From Gracilaria caudata (Eukaryota; Rhodophyta; Florideophyceae; Gracilariales; Gracilariaceae): 64,000 nt of DNA. The position numbers and the translations under genes were made by a program. Below the pieces are notes generated by a model. It was not told where the DNA came from. It worked only from the letters and a program-made list of their open reading frames with translations, and made no database searches. The stretch lies in the NCBI GenBank assembly GCA_030374735.1, contig JASCIV010000003.1:55336-119335 (forward strand). The letters run 5' to 3'. Of the stretch, positions 40,198 to 50,162 are shown in pieces; the first letter of the stretch is position 1, and each line of letters starts with the position of its first letter.

Positions 40198-41784
40198 GTG
40201 ATGGCCTTTGTCACCCCGTTTGCTCAAAAAGGTTGTTCACCTTGTTCCCAACCAAGAGTTGTGCGTGGCCTAAGGTCGACGAAGTTCATACCCCGACCAA
40301 ATATCCGAACTCAATCCTGGTCCCACGCTCTTCGCCCGCAAAGAAGGCCTGCTCTAGTGGTAAGATCGCCTTTATTTGCGTCCATGAGCGTCAGCACCAC
40401 CCCTAAGATCTTAATCTCGGGCGCCCCGGCCTCTGGAAAAGGCACTCAGTGTGAATTCATTGTGGACAAATATGGAGTTGTTCACATCTCCACCGGCGAT
40501 ATGTTGCGAGCGGCGGTTCGAAACGCCACGCCTTTGGGATTGAAAGCAAAGTCTTACATGGACTCGGGTAAGCTCGTCCCTGATGATCTCGTTATATCCA
40601 TGCTGAAGGAGAGAATAACTCAACCAGACTGTGTAGAAAAGGGTTGGTTGTTGGATGGTTTTCCTAGAACCGCAGTACAAGCTCAAGCTCTTGACGACGC
40701 CGGCATCCTGCCTTCCGCTGTTGTTGTACTGGAAGTCGATGATGAGGTACTTATTGAACGCGTTGTGGGGCGTCGTTCTGATCCTGAAACCGGAAAAATC
40801 TATCATATGACATTCAGTCCGCCCCCTGATCCAGAAGTAGCCGCACGTCTCGTACAACGCTCAGATGATACGGAAGAAAAAGCAAGAGTACGACTGGAGA
40901 CGTACTACACACATGCACAGTCCATCAACGATCACTACGGTGCGGTTCTGAAGAAAGTTGATGGCAATCGTAGCAAAGATACGGTGTTCCAAGATTTAAG
41001 CGCAATTATAGACTCTTCGAGTGGCCCCATAAACAGTGTTAATGATGAATCTGCCACCAATGAAGACGACAAGCCAGGAAACGGAAGTGTTGGCACGGAT
41101 TCGTCGCGGTATGTTCCAGTCGCAGAGTTTGTTAGACGTGCGGAAGAAGCATATGAACGAGGGATGCTTCGCGAAGAAGACGTCAACTGGAGTGGCCAAG
41201 CCGCTATTGATGCTCCTGGCTCTGCCGGAACATCGAGCTACGCAGACTTAAGTCGTCGTGTTGACCTTGTCATTGGAGATGCTCTTACACTGATAACCTT
41301 TGCCTATATAGGTCGTTATTCCCATGGAAACAAGTCTTTTGATTTTGACGTGCTGAAGACCGCTGCTCCTTTTCTATCAGCGTGGTTTGTTACTTCGCCA
41401 CTTCTTGGCGCATATACTCGAGCAGCCACTGCTAATGTCTCGGTAACGCTCAAATACTTCGTTAGAGTTTGGGCAATCGCAATGCCCATGGGAATTGGTC
41501 TTCGAGGTAAGGCGACCAACGAAAGCACCTTTCATATTCCTTCCGTTTTTATTGAGATTCTAACCTTTACGTGTTTCTCGATGATCTGCTTGCCCATAGG
41601 TGTGGTTACTGACCACGTTCCCCCTGTTTCTTTTGCCGTAATATCCCTAGTTGCAACTCTGATTTTGATGGGATCGTGGAGAGTTTTATATGTTCTAGCA
41701 CGTGGCGATGAAACTGAAAATAGTAGAAGAGGAGGCATCATCGAAACCTTCAGAATGGTCACAACTCTTCTGAGACGGTGGTAA
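40198..41784 (+). CDS. adenylate kinase fused to a DUF3054 membrane domain, probably plastid
   Basis: The 528-residue protein has three parts. Residues 1-60 are Arg/Ser/Pro-rich without acids and look like an organelle transit peptide. Residues about 68-290 are a full adenylate kinase: P-loop ISGAPASGKGTQ, the NMP-binding HISTGDMLRA, LLDGFPRTAVQAQALDD, and a long LID domain (GRRSDPETGKIYHMTFSPPP) without zinc cysteines. It would interconvert ATP + AMP and 2 ADP. After an acidic linker come about 170 residues with four predicted membrane spans (for example VDLVIGDALTLITFAYIGRY and a final ISLVATLILMGSWRVLYVL) that match DUF3054, a family known from cyanobacteria and plastids. The function of that part is unknown. 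One of two adjacent Met codons starts the frame. Confidence 0.85.
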   Translation: MMAFVTPFAQKGCSPCSQPRVVRGLRSTKFIPRPNIRTQSWSHALRPQRRPALVVRSPLFASMSVSTTPKILISGAPASGKGTQCEFIVDKYGVVHISTGDMLRAAVRNATPLGLKAKSYMDSGKLVPDDLVISMLKERITQPDCVEKGWLLDGFPRTAVQAQALDDAGILPSAVVVLEVDDEVLIERVVGRRSDPETGKIYHMTFSPPPDPEVAARLVQRSDDTEEKARVRLETYYTHAQSINDHYGAVLKKVDGNRSKDTVFQDLSAIIDSSSGPINSVNDESATNEDDKPGNGSVGTDSSRYVPVAEFVRRAEEAYERGMLREEDVNWSGQAAIDAPGSAGTSSYADLSRRVDLVIGDALTLITFAYIGRYSHGNKSFDFDVLKTAAPFLSAWFVTSPLLGAYTRAATANVSVTLKYFVRVWAIAMPMGIGLRGKATNESTFHIPSVFIEILTFTCFSMICLPIGVVTDHVPPVSFAVISLVATLILMGSWRVLYVLARGDETENSRRGGIIETFRMVTTLLRRW

Positions 41785-41850
41785 AATTTCTAAGGGCGTT
41801 CTCAAGCACTAATGGACCATCTCGGGATGTTTTCCTCATAGGCTGTTCCC

Positions 41851-43761
41851 TTACGTTTGAGCAGTCGAGCATGATTCTTTGACAGTGTTAATTACCTTTC
41901 TCGCCATGTCGTCTATAGCAATATCAATTCTTTGTTTTAGTGCACATGCCCGAGAGTGGTAGTTGTTCACTGTTTTATCTGCGTCGATTATATCGAAGTC
42001 TGACGAGCCCGAGAGAGCGTATTGTCTCACAGCGTCATCCCATGCTTTCATCAACGGTTCAAACCATTCTGGTTTTCCAGTGAGATCAAGCTTTCCTCTT
42101 TTGCGAAGGCTAAAGATTTCCCCATCGATACATCTCCTAAAGTCATCATCATGTGGCTTACTTCTAAAGCTCTCGTAGTGAAGTCCAAGAATCCTCGCAA
42201 GATTCTTGTGCGCTACCGGTTGGAGCGCAAACGGCATGAGCTCAATTGCCGTAGATTGCCAGTGTAGGAATCCGATACTGCTCATGTCGTCTCCGCTTCC
42301 TGCAACGTACAGGTCCAATGTCTGCATCTCCTTGATGTGGGCGTCCAAGTCAACTTCCGGGCCAACGTCAACTGTCTTCACTTCAATCGAGGCTTCCGGC
42401 ATGGCGTATTTGCCAAGCTCCTCGATCTTATCCTTGAGATCAGAAGCTCCTTCTATTCCATGTGCAGCAGTGTCCTTGCCATAAGCGATTCCAATGGTCA
42501 CCGTGCAGGCTCCGGAGCTCTTTGGCTTGGGAGACTTCTCGATTCCATTCTTCGTCGAGAAAATACTACCATGGCTTAGACCGCCGTCCGGCAGGTGTCG
42601 GAACATGCCAGGTGTTATCATTATTGTTCTGAATCGAGTTCCGAATAAATTCTCGCTCTGCCCTTCATGTTCTTTGTTGAAGATTGTTGAGGTGTTCAAG
42701 TGAAGAACACCTTGTCCATGACTGTGGGCCGTGCCGAACATGTCAATATACCTCCTTGGCCAAGAGTTGGAAGGAGAATTCTCTATTCGATGGGGCACAA
42801 AGATAGCTGGTTTCATGGCAGCTCTAATCGGTCGAGGCTGCTCACACTTAGATTCGGAGGCCGTTGTGTAACAATGATGTTCGGTGACTCCATCCGTGAC
42901 CTTTGCATTTCCTCCAAATACGTCAAAGAGATAACTTGACTTTAGAATGTGCTCCGTGAGGTACACTGCCGGGACGTGAGTTGGTTCTTGGAAACGCTCT
43001 GGATGAATAGTGAGTACGAAATCAGCGTCAACCAAATCTACTCTTTCCAAGCCTTCAGGCCCCGTGACTGGATAAAAGCCGTACTTGCCAAGACCGCATC
43101 GCTCTAGTAGTTTTTCATAGTTGGACATCCATGCCGGCACCAATATAGTTCCGTTGCTTAGTAGATATGGTTTGCTCACACGACACATGGGACGTGTGCC
43201 ATCCATGTAATCACTTCTTGTGTACCACTCAATGCTTTCCAGGGGTTCTTCCATAGACATGGGCTCCTCACGCTCCTCATGACGAACAGACTCCGTCGAT
43301 ACTTCTGCCGGCTTGCGTTTGTGTTCGGTATCGCTCTGAACAGCATCATCATTAGTCGCAGGAGGCATACCCGTTTCAGCATTTTCTACGGGAGGCTTTT
43401 CCACGTTGTGCTCAGCGTCTCTCACAGCAGACTCGTTTTCATCAGTTTCGGATTTCGTTTCATGCTCATGATATTGCATTTCATTGCCTCGGTTAACATC
43501 ACTAGAGCCGAGATGGGAGGCAGAGAGTTGACGAGAACGATGGACTCGCTTCAGTACGGAGGATGCAGAATACATAAGTAGCGCCATAGCAGCAACGGCT
43601 ATTACACGAACTGCATTAGAAGAATAGCTGGGTTTACGAGAAACGGTGTGAGATGTGGGAAGAATGGGCTGCTTTCTAGAATCCCTGACAGAGAAGCGAC
43701 GTCCATTCTTTTCTGAAGACCTTCGGCGCTTACTGGTCGGAGGTTGTCGAACTGAAGGCAT
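41851..43761 (-). CDS. GT61-type (DUF563) Golgi glycosyltransferase, paralogue B
   Basis: The 636-residue type II membrane protein has a basic cytosolic tail (KRRRSSEKNGRRFSVRDSRK), an anchor at about 50-68 (VRVIAVAAMALLMYSASSVL) and an acidic stem to about 175. The conserved lumenal part then follows: PMCRVSKPYLLSNGTILVPA, WMSNYEKLLERCGLGKYGFY and VPAVYLTEHILKSSYLFDVF. The C-terminal GT61-like segment is DLYVAGSGDDMSSIGFLHWQ followed by STAIELMPFA, which is less canonical than in paralogue A (SHGDTNSN there). The middle block is clearly homologous to the gene at 4049-5815, including the CRV.....LLP.WM.....L.RCGL pattern. It is probably a Golgi polysaccharide or glycoprotein glycosyltransferase; the substrate is unknown. 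Confidence 0.72.
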   Translation of the reverse strand: MPSVRQPPTSKRRRSSEKNGRRFSVRDSRKQPILPTSHTVSRKPSYSSNAVRVIAVAAMALLMYSASSVLKRVHRSRQLSASHLGSSDVNRGNEMQYHEHETKSETDENESAVRDAEHNVEKPPVENAETGMPPATNDDAVQSDTEHKRKPAEVSTESVRHEEREEPMSMEEPLESIEWYTRSDYMDGTRPMCRVSKPYLLSNGTILVPAWMSNYEKLLERCGLGKYGFYPVTGPEGLERVDLVDADFVLTIHPERFQEPTHVPAVYLTEHILKSSYLFDVFGGNAKVTDGVTEHHCYTTASESKCEQPRPIRAAMKPAIFVPHRIENSPSNSWPRRYIDMFGTAHSHGQGVLHLNTSTIFNKEHEGQSENLFGTRFRTIMITPGMFRHLPDGGLSHGSIFSTKNGIEKSPKPKSSGACTVTIGIAYGKDTAAHGIEGASDLKDKIEELGKYAMPEASIEVKTVDVGPEVDLDAHIKEMQTLDLYVAGSGDDMSSIGFLHWQSTAIELMPFALQPVAHKNLARILGLHYESFRSKPHDDDFRRCIDGEIFSLRKRGKLDLTGKPEWFEPLMKAWDDAVRQYALSGSSDFDIIDADKTVNNYHSRACALKQRIDIAIDDMARKVINTVKESCSTAQT

Positions 43762-44327
43762 ATTAAAAGCGGTACACGGCTGTGGAAGTATAAAAGAGAA
43801 AGCTCAATGTCCAAGCCGATGAAGAACTTGACAGTCGAAGGAGGGGCGGCGAAAGCGCACAGACGTGAAACAGATTTATACAGATTGGAGGAGGGAGCAG
43901 GCGTTTATGGAGCACCAGTGCATTACGCGCCTCTCCCACAGCTGGTAAAATAAAACGCTCTTCTAAGAGACAACAACATCTGACGCGTTGCATTGCGTTG
44001 TGATACAGAAAGGCACCATTAGAGCGAACTGCAGCAGTTGAATGTTGGGGTGTCAGCTACAGAGGGCGAGCACACACTCAAGCGTTAAACATTGTTAAAA
44101 TTGCAGACCGCAAGCGTCACGTGCATGCTCAGTATCACGGCGGTCGTGCTAAAAAGGCAAGACACATAGATGCATTTGAATCAAGGAGAAATATGCGCAC
44201 AGTGCACTCTCCAAGGAAGAAAAGAGTGCAAAAGAACGCAGTGGACATGCATACAGAGCGATGAACTCCATAGAACGGGAGTGAGAACGAGCTATTAGAG
44301 CGTAACGAACGCGCAAATAAGAACACG
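43762..44327. other. spacer between paralogue B and the FKBP gene, nothing recognised
   Basis: Both flanking genes are on the minus strand. The region includes the promoter of the glycosyltransferase and the 3' flank of the FKBP gene. Short minus-strand open frames are Phe/Ser/Leu-rich and not protein-like. Confidence 0.4.
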
Positions 44328-45083
44328 TCAATACGCCTGTGCCTTGGGGTTAACTATGCTGTTGGGATTTGTACCAGCACGCTTACAAGACAGAAGCGAA
44401 ACGGCAAAATCGACGGTAGAGTTGGCGGGAATGAGCGGCGCTTTTCCCCTCTCTCCAAACGCCAGTTCGGGCGGCACGGTGATAAGTCTCAAGCCGCCAA
44501 CTCTCATACCCTCCATTCCAACATTGACGCCCCTCATGATACTGCCCGGGCCAGAAGTGGCGCCAAATGTAAAGCCAAGCGGACTGGCGGCCAATCCTTG
44601 ACTCTCCCGACTGCTTTCCACCTCAAGGTCCTTGTAAAACAACGAGTAATGAATGGCGACCGTATCGCCATTTCTCGGGACGTAGCCCTTGCCAACCGTT
44701 ACATCACGATAAGTAACTCCTGACGGCAACTCCACCAACGGCCCGGCCTTGGCCAAAATTCGCTTCTTACTGAGCGCTGACACATGCGCGGGAAACGTGC
44801 TCGCCGCGCCGAAAACGGCGGCGGAAACCGCCAACAGCTGCCGCCGCGAGATGGATACGGCGGCAGGCTGCGGCGCTCGCTCGCGAGCACACACGTGACG
44901 CGAAGAGAGTCTGTTCTTGACGGCGCGGGGACGCGGCGGTAAACAGGGGGCGCAAAAGGCGACGCTGAGCGACGGGCGCGATACGTGCCGACGACGCATG
45001 GCAACTGCGCGCGATGGTCTTCGACTCGTTCTCTTCTTCGCGAAGACACGCGAACTGGCAGGAGGCGCGGCGGTGAACACCAC
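44328..45083 (-). CDS. FKBP-type peptidyl-prolyl isomerase, probable thylakoid lumen
   Basis: The 251-residue precursor has an Arg/Ser-rich plastid transit region (about 1-75), then a twin-arginine lumen signal at about 78-103 (SRRQLLAVSAAVFGAASTFP, with a likely cleavage after AHVSA). The mature FKBP domain follows: LPSGVTYRDVTVGKGYVPRN, DTVAIHYSLFYKD, IMRGVNVGMEGMRVGGLRLI, PPELAFGERGKAPLIPANST and VDFAVSLLSC. The substrate-pocket Tyr, Phe/Phe and Ile/Tyr-type positions are partly replaced (AFGERG in place of the usual AYGxxG), as in many lumenal FKBPs. It would assist folding or assembly of lumenal photosynthetic proteins. Upstream, the sequence becomes clearly GC-rich. Confidence 0.88.
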   Translation of the reverse strand: MVFTAAPPASSRVFAKKRTSRRPSRAVAMRRRHVSRPSLSVAFCAPCLPPRPRAVKNRLSSRHVCARERAPQPAAVSISRRQLLAVSAAVFGAASTFPAHVSALSKKRILAKAGPLVELPSGVTYRDVTVGKGYVPRNGDTVAIHYSLFYKDLEVESSRESQGLAASPLGFTFGATSGPGSIMRGVNVGMEGMRVGGLRLITVPPELAFGERGKAPLIPANSTVDFAVSLLSCKRAGTNPNSIVNPKAQAY

Positions 45084-45359
45084 ACCGCGCGGCGCGAGCG
45101 AGAACGATGTATGTGCGGACTGTTTGTGTGACGGATGGCTGCAGCTGTATGGTCGATCTGATCAGTGTGATCTCAATGCGGGTTTTCCCGCGAGCTGCCG
45201 CGCCAGCGTGTCCACGCATACCACCTGTGCAGCGTTGGGTGAAGGGGCCCGCTAAAAGACGCGTAAGGTCCATCTGCGGAGAGCCGATTTACTTACGGGT
45301 CGAAGCGGACCGCCGTCGCCGCAACGCTCGCGACTCGACGCGCTGCTTGCGTGTCTTCG

Positions 45360-45369
45360 TACAAGGGTG
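45360..45369 (+). promoter_or_regulatory. dispersed motif variant TACAAGGGTG
   Basis: Matches nine of ten core positions, about 280 bp upstream of the FKBP start codon. Confidence 0.35.
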
Positions 45370-47978
45370 CCAGGGTATTTCGCCGTGAACGTGGTCAGCC
45401 ACTTGAGACACTCAATTGGCTGTATAAACTCTAATTCGCGCTCTGTGGCGCTCAATATTCTGTGCATTGCGGTGTTTAACATGCTGCGTGTCCCTCTCGA
45501 TTGCTGCATGTAAGTGTGGTGCCTTTACGTGACGTTTACGCGCTTGTGGCGCGATTTGCAAACCTTTTCTGGTTCTCATGTGACGATGTGCAGCCTTTAA
45601 TGTTCAAACTGCTCTGCATCCGTTTTGACGCTGTGAAGCAACTGCTACACTCGCCTCTTAATTCATCATTCACCGACAACGCTCCCTGCTCCCCTGACAT
45701 CTTATTGCCCTGTAGTGAAGGCGAGGGGCCGAGAGGCGTTGTGAAACAACATCAAACAAAGAACAACCTTCCGTTGCTTTATGTCCACCGCGTCATGTAA
45801 TACTTTGTGACGTCTTGCTCTCAGTCCTTCAGGGGGCTGGCCGCTGATAATACCTCATGCCAATAAGCACGTTATCTGTTGCGCATTGTACCGAAAAAGC
45901 ACGCCCTTTTTTGTGGCTTCGGCTCAGACCGATTGCCTAAACTGCTTTAACGCTCAATCAGTATCTTTTTCTCGCAGAGTGCATTCCAGATGAACTTTAT
46001 TGTCCGCGCGCACGCAGCGAGTTGTTCTCCGAGGTGCTTCCCCCGTCCATATTTTATCTCACGAGATTCGGGAATCCTTTAATCACAACCTTGTAGGTCT
46101 GTCTTTTTTATAATCAGCAGACATACTCTATTCGCCATTCAGATTATTCTCGTGCCGATTCGTCGCTCCATCGCTTTATCATGTAATCGCTCACAAAGCG
46201 TAGGAAAGAAAGCACGGGCAAAATGTCTTTTTTTAAAGCACATTATTGACATGTGCACATGCGCCAGATAAGGCGCACATATGCGTGACACCTAGCGCAA
46301 TTGCTGCGCTTCCCCGCAGAGAAGAGCACCATCCAATCTACGAGCCTAACGGTCGGCCAAATCAAATCTAAGCTCACACAGCGTGCTCCTCATTGCATGT
46401 GTTGAGCTGCGCCAGTCCAATTGTCTCGAAATGAACCCTTACCGTGATCATCGATCTCTCTGCAACCTCTCCTAACGCGCCAAGTAATGTTGTCGAAAGT
46501 CCGCTCTCGTTTGCTTTCCATGAACCTTTATCGATAATTGTACCTGCGTGGCCAGGTCTCTCCGATTATCTGTTCGTCGCTCTTGATGCACAATCACGCA
46601 CAGGAATGGACGTCGAGAATGGCGCTTTTCGCGGCCGCACTAACGGAACTCTCGTAGAACGTACCCGCAACGCAGAATGGAACGGAATATGTTGAACAGA
46701 CAAGATGTAAGATGAAACGCCAAGAATTGCAAAAAAATATTGTGCCATGCTCCGTGAAGCGTTGTATCCTGTATGACTGACATTCGAGCTTTCATTTACG
46801 ACCAGTCTATTGAACAATCTCACGCTACGCCGGATGGAGATATCGTTAAGGACCGAGGAAACAATGCCACAAAAAGCACCTGTCCACATTGCAACTAACA
46901 TTAAGATATGTGTGTCCAAAGAGCGCTGCATGCGTGCGCTCACGATGCTCGTGTGATGGACCTTTCACATTTCGGAAACGAGTCGGAGATCAGGAAACGT
47001 TTTTACCCCGCACCGACTGTCGAACCGTTTTCAAGCAGCGCACAATTCCTTGCGGCGGACGAAATGTGTTTTTCTTGCAGGGTGGACATGTTGTTTGTGG
47101 GCGAGGGTAAGCGCGTTATGTTAATTAACAACAACAATGACTGTTCTTTTTCCTCTGCGTGGTGCATGCACCTGGTCGTGTAGACTTGTAAGCTAGCAGT
47201 TCTTCGGCGTGTGGAACGTTCTGGTAGTACGTTCGGCTCTGGTGAAGAGGGAGTGGGGTGCATATTATGCATCTATGGCGGAAATGAAATTTTGCAAGTG
47301 CTGGACGTCGGAGACGTTGCCTTACACGCTAGGACGATACTTTGGCCAAATTACATATATCGAATGTCATCGCCGCTGGAGAAACATAGAAGCAGCTTCA
47401 ACGGTTCCTTCAAGGACATGGGCAACTATGCAGACAGACTCAATGGAACAAGCATGTAAAGAATGTGCACGGAAGCGTTGTTGAAGAACCTATAACGTGA
47501 TGTTGTGGTGGAAAACAGAACCATGAGGTTTTAAACCACATTGAGCGCAAGAGTTCTTGTGTGGTGCGTGCGGGTTGGAAGGGCGAGAACAAAAAAAAAT
47601 GGGGCGATTGAGAGGTCATTGGTGGACGGGAAGATGTACATGATGTTGAATGTGACAGGTTTTCGAACACACAGGAATATCGATATTGCAAAGCACAAGA
47701 GCTGTGGACGAGACTCAAAAGTGCTCAAGTGCGCAAAAACACACACATGACATACAAACAGGCGCTCATTTTGGGTTTAGGTTCAACGCGCATGCTCCTT
47801 TCGTGACAAGTCGTTGAATTGGGGCATGCGAGGTGATGTTGGGAGCGAGCCAAATGCAGTGCTTTTGATGCGGAAAGGCTGATCTCATTGAAGTTTGGCG
47901 TTGTTCTCAAAGCAGACGATGGGGGCTGCGGGGGCGGGATTGTTTGAGGACATGGCATGACGGAAATACGAGTAATGT

Positions 47979-47988
47979 TACCCTTGTA
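47979..47988 (-). promoter_or_regulatory. dispersed TACAAGGGTA motif, copy in GC-rich region
   Basis: An exact 10-mer about 1 kb upstream of the Ser/Pro-rich gene. It is not close to any called start. Confidence 0.35.
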
Positions 47989-49019
47989 AATACGAGAGTG
48001 GGCGGTGGGGGCGCGCTGAGTACGGACTCGGGAGAGGGAGGTTTCCGCGCCTCGCGGAGGTGTGCCGTAGGCTGCTGGTTTGGGTGCGCGAAGGGGTCGC
48101 GAGAGAGACGTGGCGTTTTGCAGTTTGCGGAGGGTGCCTTAAATGTTGGCGGTTGATGAAAACACTTTGATTGGGGCGAGACAAATATAGAAGGTTTTGA
48201 CTCCGTGTTCCACGGATCATGTACGGGGAGCGCTGCGCCTTGGTGCATGTTAGCTACCTTCGGCGGTGGGACGGCCGCGGTGGACGGGGCGATACACCGA
48301 CGGGAACACGGACGCAACCCTTTTGTAACGCGCGTCGCATCGTGGGGTACGTGGAGAGCGGTGGGCGGCGGCAGCGGCAGCGGCGGTGGCGGCGGCTGTG
48401 GGCAAAGCGCAATTCAGGATTCAAATGGAACGCATCAGTTTGGCGCGATGGACGCAAGGCGAGGCGTCGCCAGCCGCGTAGACAAGCGATGAAGCGCGAG
48501 GCGCCGGTTTGCGGCGATTGTTTAGGCGGCGCGCGCGACGAAAGCCGATTTCTCTCAAACGCACGCGGCTCTCAGCGCCTCGGCGAGACAATGAAAATAA
48601 CGGCGGCGCGCTGGCGGGCGAGCCAATCCAACATTATCACGACGGCGCAGCGGTTTGGAAACACGCCAGATTTTTTGGGCAGCAGAGAGAGCACGCGGCC
48701 GAACTGCGGCTTCTGCGACGCGCCCGCCGCTGCTGACACCGCGACGTCCGGCAGCGCGCCACGCTCCGCCGCCGCGTGCCGCGCGCGCGACGTGCTGCCA
48801 AAAGGCGCGTGCTCCACCAAAAAAAAGCGCGCTTCGTCTCGAAAAAAGGCAGCCCGCATCTCAAAACTGCCGCCTCGCAGCTGCATCTCGTACTCAGCCC
48901 TCCCCCCTATAAAAAGCCTCCCCATCAACGCCGCTGCGGCTGCGTCTTTCTCCCAATTCCCACCCACCTCTCTCCCTCTGCCCCCCCCCCCTCTCTCCCA
49001 CAACCGCAACGGCACAGCC

Positions 49020-50162
49020 ATGTCCAGGAAGCAGCAATTCAATCCGTCTGACCTGCTCCCCAAGAGCTACACCCCGCGCTCCTCGCGCTCCCCTTCCGCC
49101 GCTCCTCATGCTACAAGCCCGCGCTCCCCGTCATCCGACAGCGCACAGCGCTCCGTTCCAGACCGTCAGCGCTCCAGCCCCGACCGCCAGCGCTCCGCTG
49201 CCAGCAGCTCGCGTGGCGTGCAGCAGTCGCAACCCAAATTCCACCGCTCCAGAACAAACTCTGTCGATCACCCTGTGGCCGAACTGCAGAGAATGCCGGC
49301 AATTCCGCCGCAGCAATTTGCAAAGGAGTCGCAGAGGTTCGTCAAGCACTATCTCCCGCTCGTCAAACGCGGCATTGACATTGAACCTCTTGTGCGAGCA
49401 AATGCCCGAGCTGCCGCTGATGCCGCGGGTCTCCAGCGCCCATCAAGGGAGGTGCCGCCGCTCATCATCCCGCCTTCCGCCATACCCGAGTACCAAGGAG
49501 TGCTCACTCCTGAGGAGCTTGACGCCGCCTCCTGCGCCCCGCCCCCACAACCGCCCAAACCCAGCCCACAAATACAACCGAAGCCTGCGAAGCCAACCCG
49601 TGCCGAGCCCAGCGCGCAGCGCACGCGCAACCCAACTTCCTCCACGCCGTCGCCGTCCGTCATGCATCCACGCGCCTCGCCCGCGCTCAGCAGAGAGCAC
49701 GTGCGTCAGGCAAAACGCGGACCCCAACCGTCCCAATTGCAGAAGAGCACGGTGCAACCGTCAATGCCGAGGAGCGACACTCAAGCGGCACTTATGGCGG
49801 CGCATTCGTGCTTTCCCGACCCTCTCGACCAGCGCCCGCTGTCGCGGGCACATGCGGCCGTTCTAAGCGCCGCTGCGGCGCAACGGCGTGCGGTAGCTGA
49901 AGGCGCCATTGCTCCGCCGTGGATGCCACGCGCCAAGCGCCCGACGCCAGTTTCGAGGGGGGCCTCATCGGCTGCGCACCCGAGCGCGTCTCGTGGCGCT
50001 GGCAGCTCATCCGCCTCAGCTTCTCCGAGAAGGTCGTACTCGTCGTCATCGCGTGCTCAGTTGACGCCGGCGAGATCGTCATCGTCAACGGCATCGTCAT
50101 CATTGACATCGTCGTCTGCAAAGTGGTCAAAGAAACCGACACGACATCAATATCCTCCGTAG
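49020..50162 (+). CDS. Ser/Pro/Ala-rich disordered protein of unknown function
   Basis: The frame is open from 48219, but I choose the ATG at 49020, which follows a CT/C-rich leader and begins MSRKQQFNPSDLLPKSYTPR; the preceding part is compositionally untranslated GC-rich DNA. The resulting 380 residues are mostly low complexity (SPRSPSSDSAQRS, then APPPQPPKPSPQ). One ordered-looking island lies at about residues 85-125 (FAKESQRFVKHYLPLVKRGI followed by DIEPLVRANARAAADAA), then a short VPPLIIPPSAIPEYQGVLTP. The tail is Ser/Arg-rich. I do not recognise the protein. Repeated SP and RSP sites would suit phosphorylation and a scaffold role, which is speculation. Confidence 0.5.
   Translation: MSRKQQFNPSDLLPKSYTPRSSRSPSAAPHATSPRSPSSDSAQRSVPDRQRSSPDRQRSAASSSRGVQQSQPKFHRSRTNSVDHPVAELQRMPAIPPQQFAKESQRFVKHYLPLVKRGIDIEPLVRANARAAADAAGLQRPSREVPPLIIPPSAIPEYQGVLTPEELDAASCAPPPQPPKPSPQIQPKPAKPTRAEPSAQRTRNPTSSTPSPSVMHPRASPALSREHVRQAKRGPQPSQLQKSTVQPSMPRSDTQAALMAAHSCFPDPLDQRPLSRAHAAVLSAAAAQRRAVAEGAIAPPWMPRAKRPTPVSRGASSAAHPSASRGAGSSSASASPRRSYSSSSRAQLTPARSSSSTASSSLTSSSAKWSKKPTRHQYPP

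Larger units (their letters stand above)
45084..49019. other. 3.9-kb gene-poor, GC-rich region
   Basis: No gene, tRNA or known non-coding RNA is recognised. It holds a nine-of-ten variant of the dispersed motif at 45360 (upstream of FKBP), an exact copy at 47979, CG/GC-rich DNA from about 48000 on, and a poly-C/CT stretch (48961-49000) just ahead of the next gene. Long frames in the GC-rich part (for example at 48219-49019) are the natural consequence of few stop codons. Confidence 0.4.

Noticed and set aside
46444..47484. Open frames of 80-125 codons in the gene-poor region
   Set aside because: No domain features, mixed strands, mutually overlapping; treated as chance frames.
48219..49019. 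N-terminal 267-codon extension of the Ser/Pro-rich protein
   Set aside because: It is open because of GC-rich composition, has no domain, and the ATG at 49020 follows a typical pyrimidine-rich leader.
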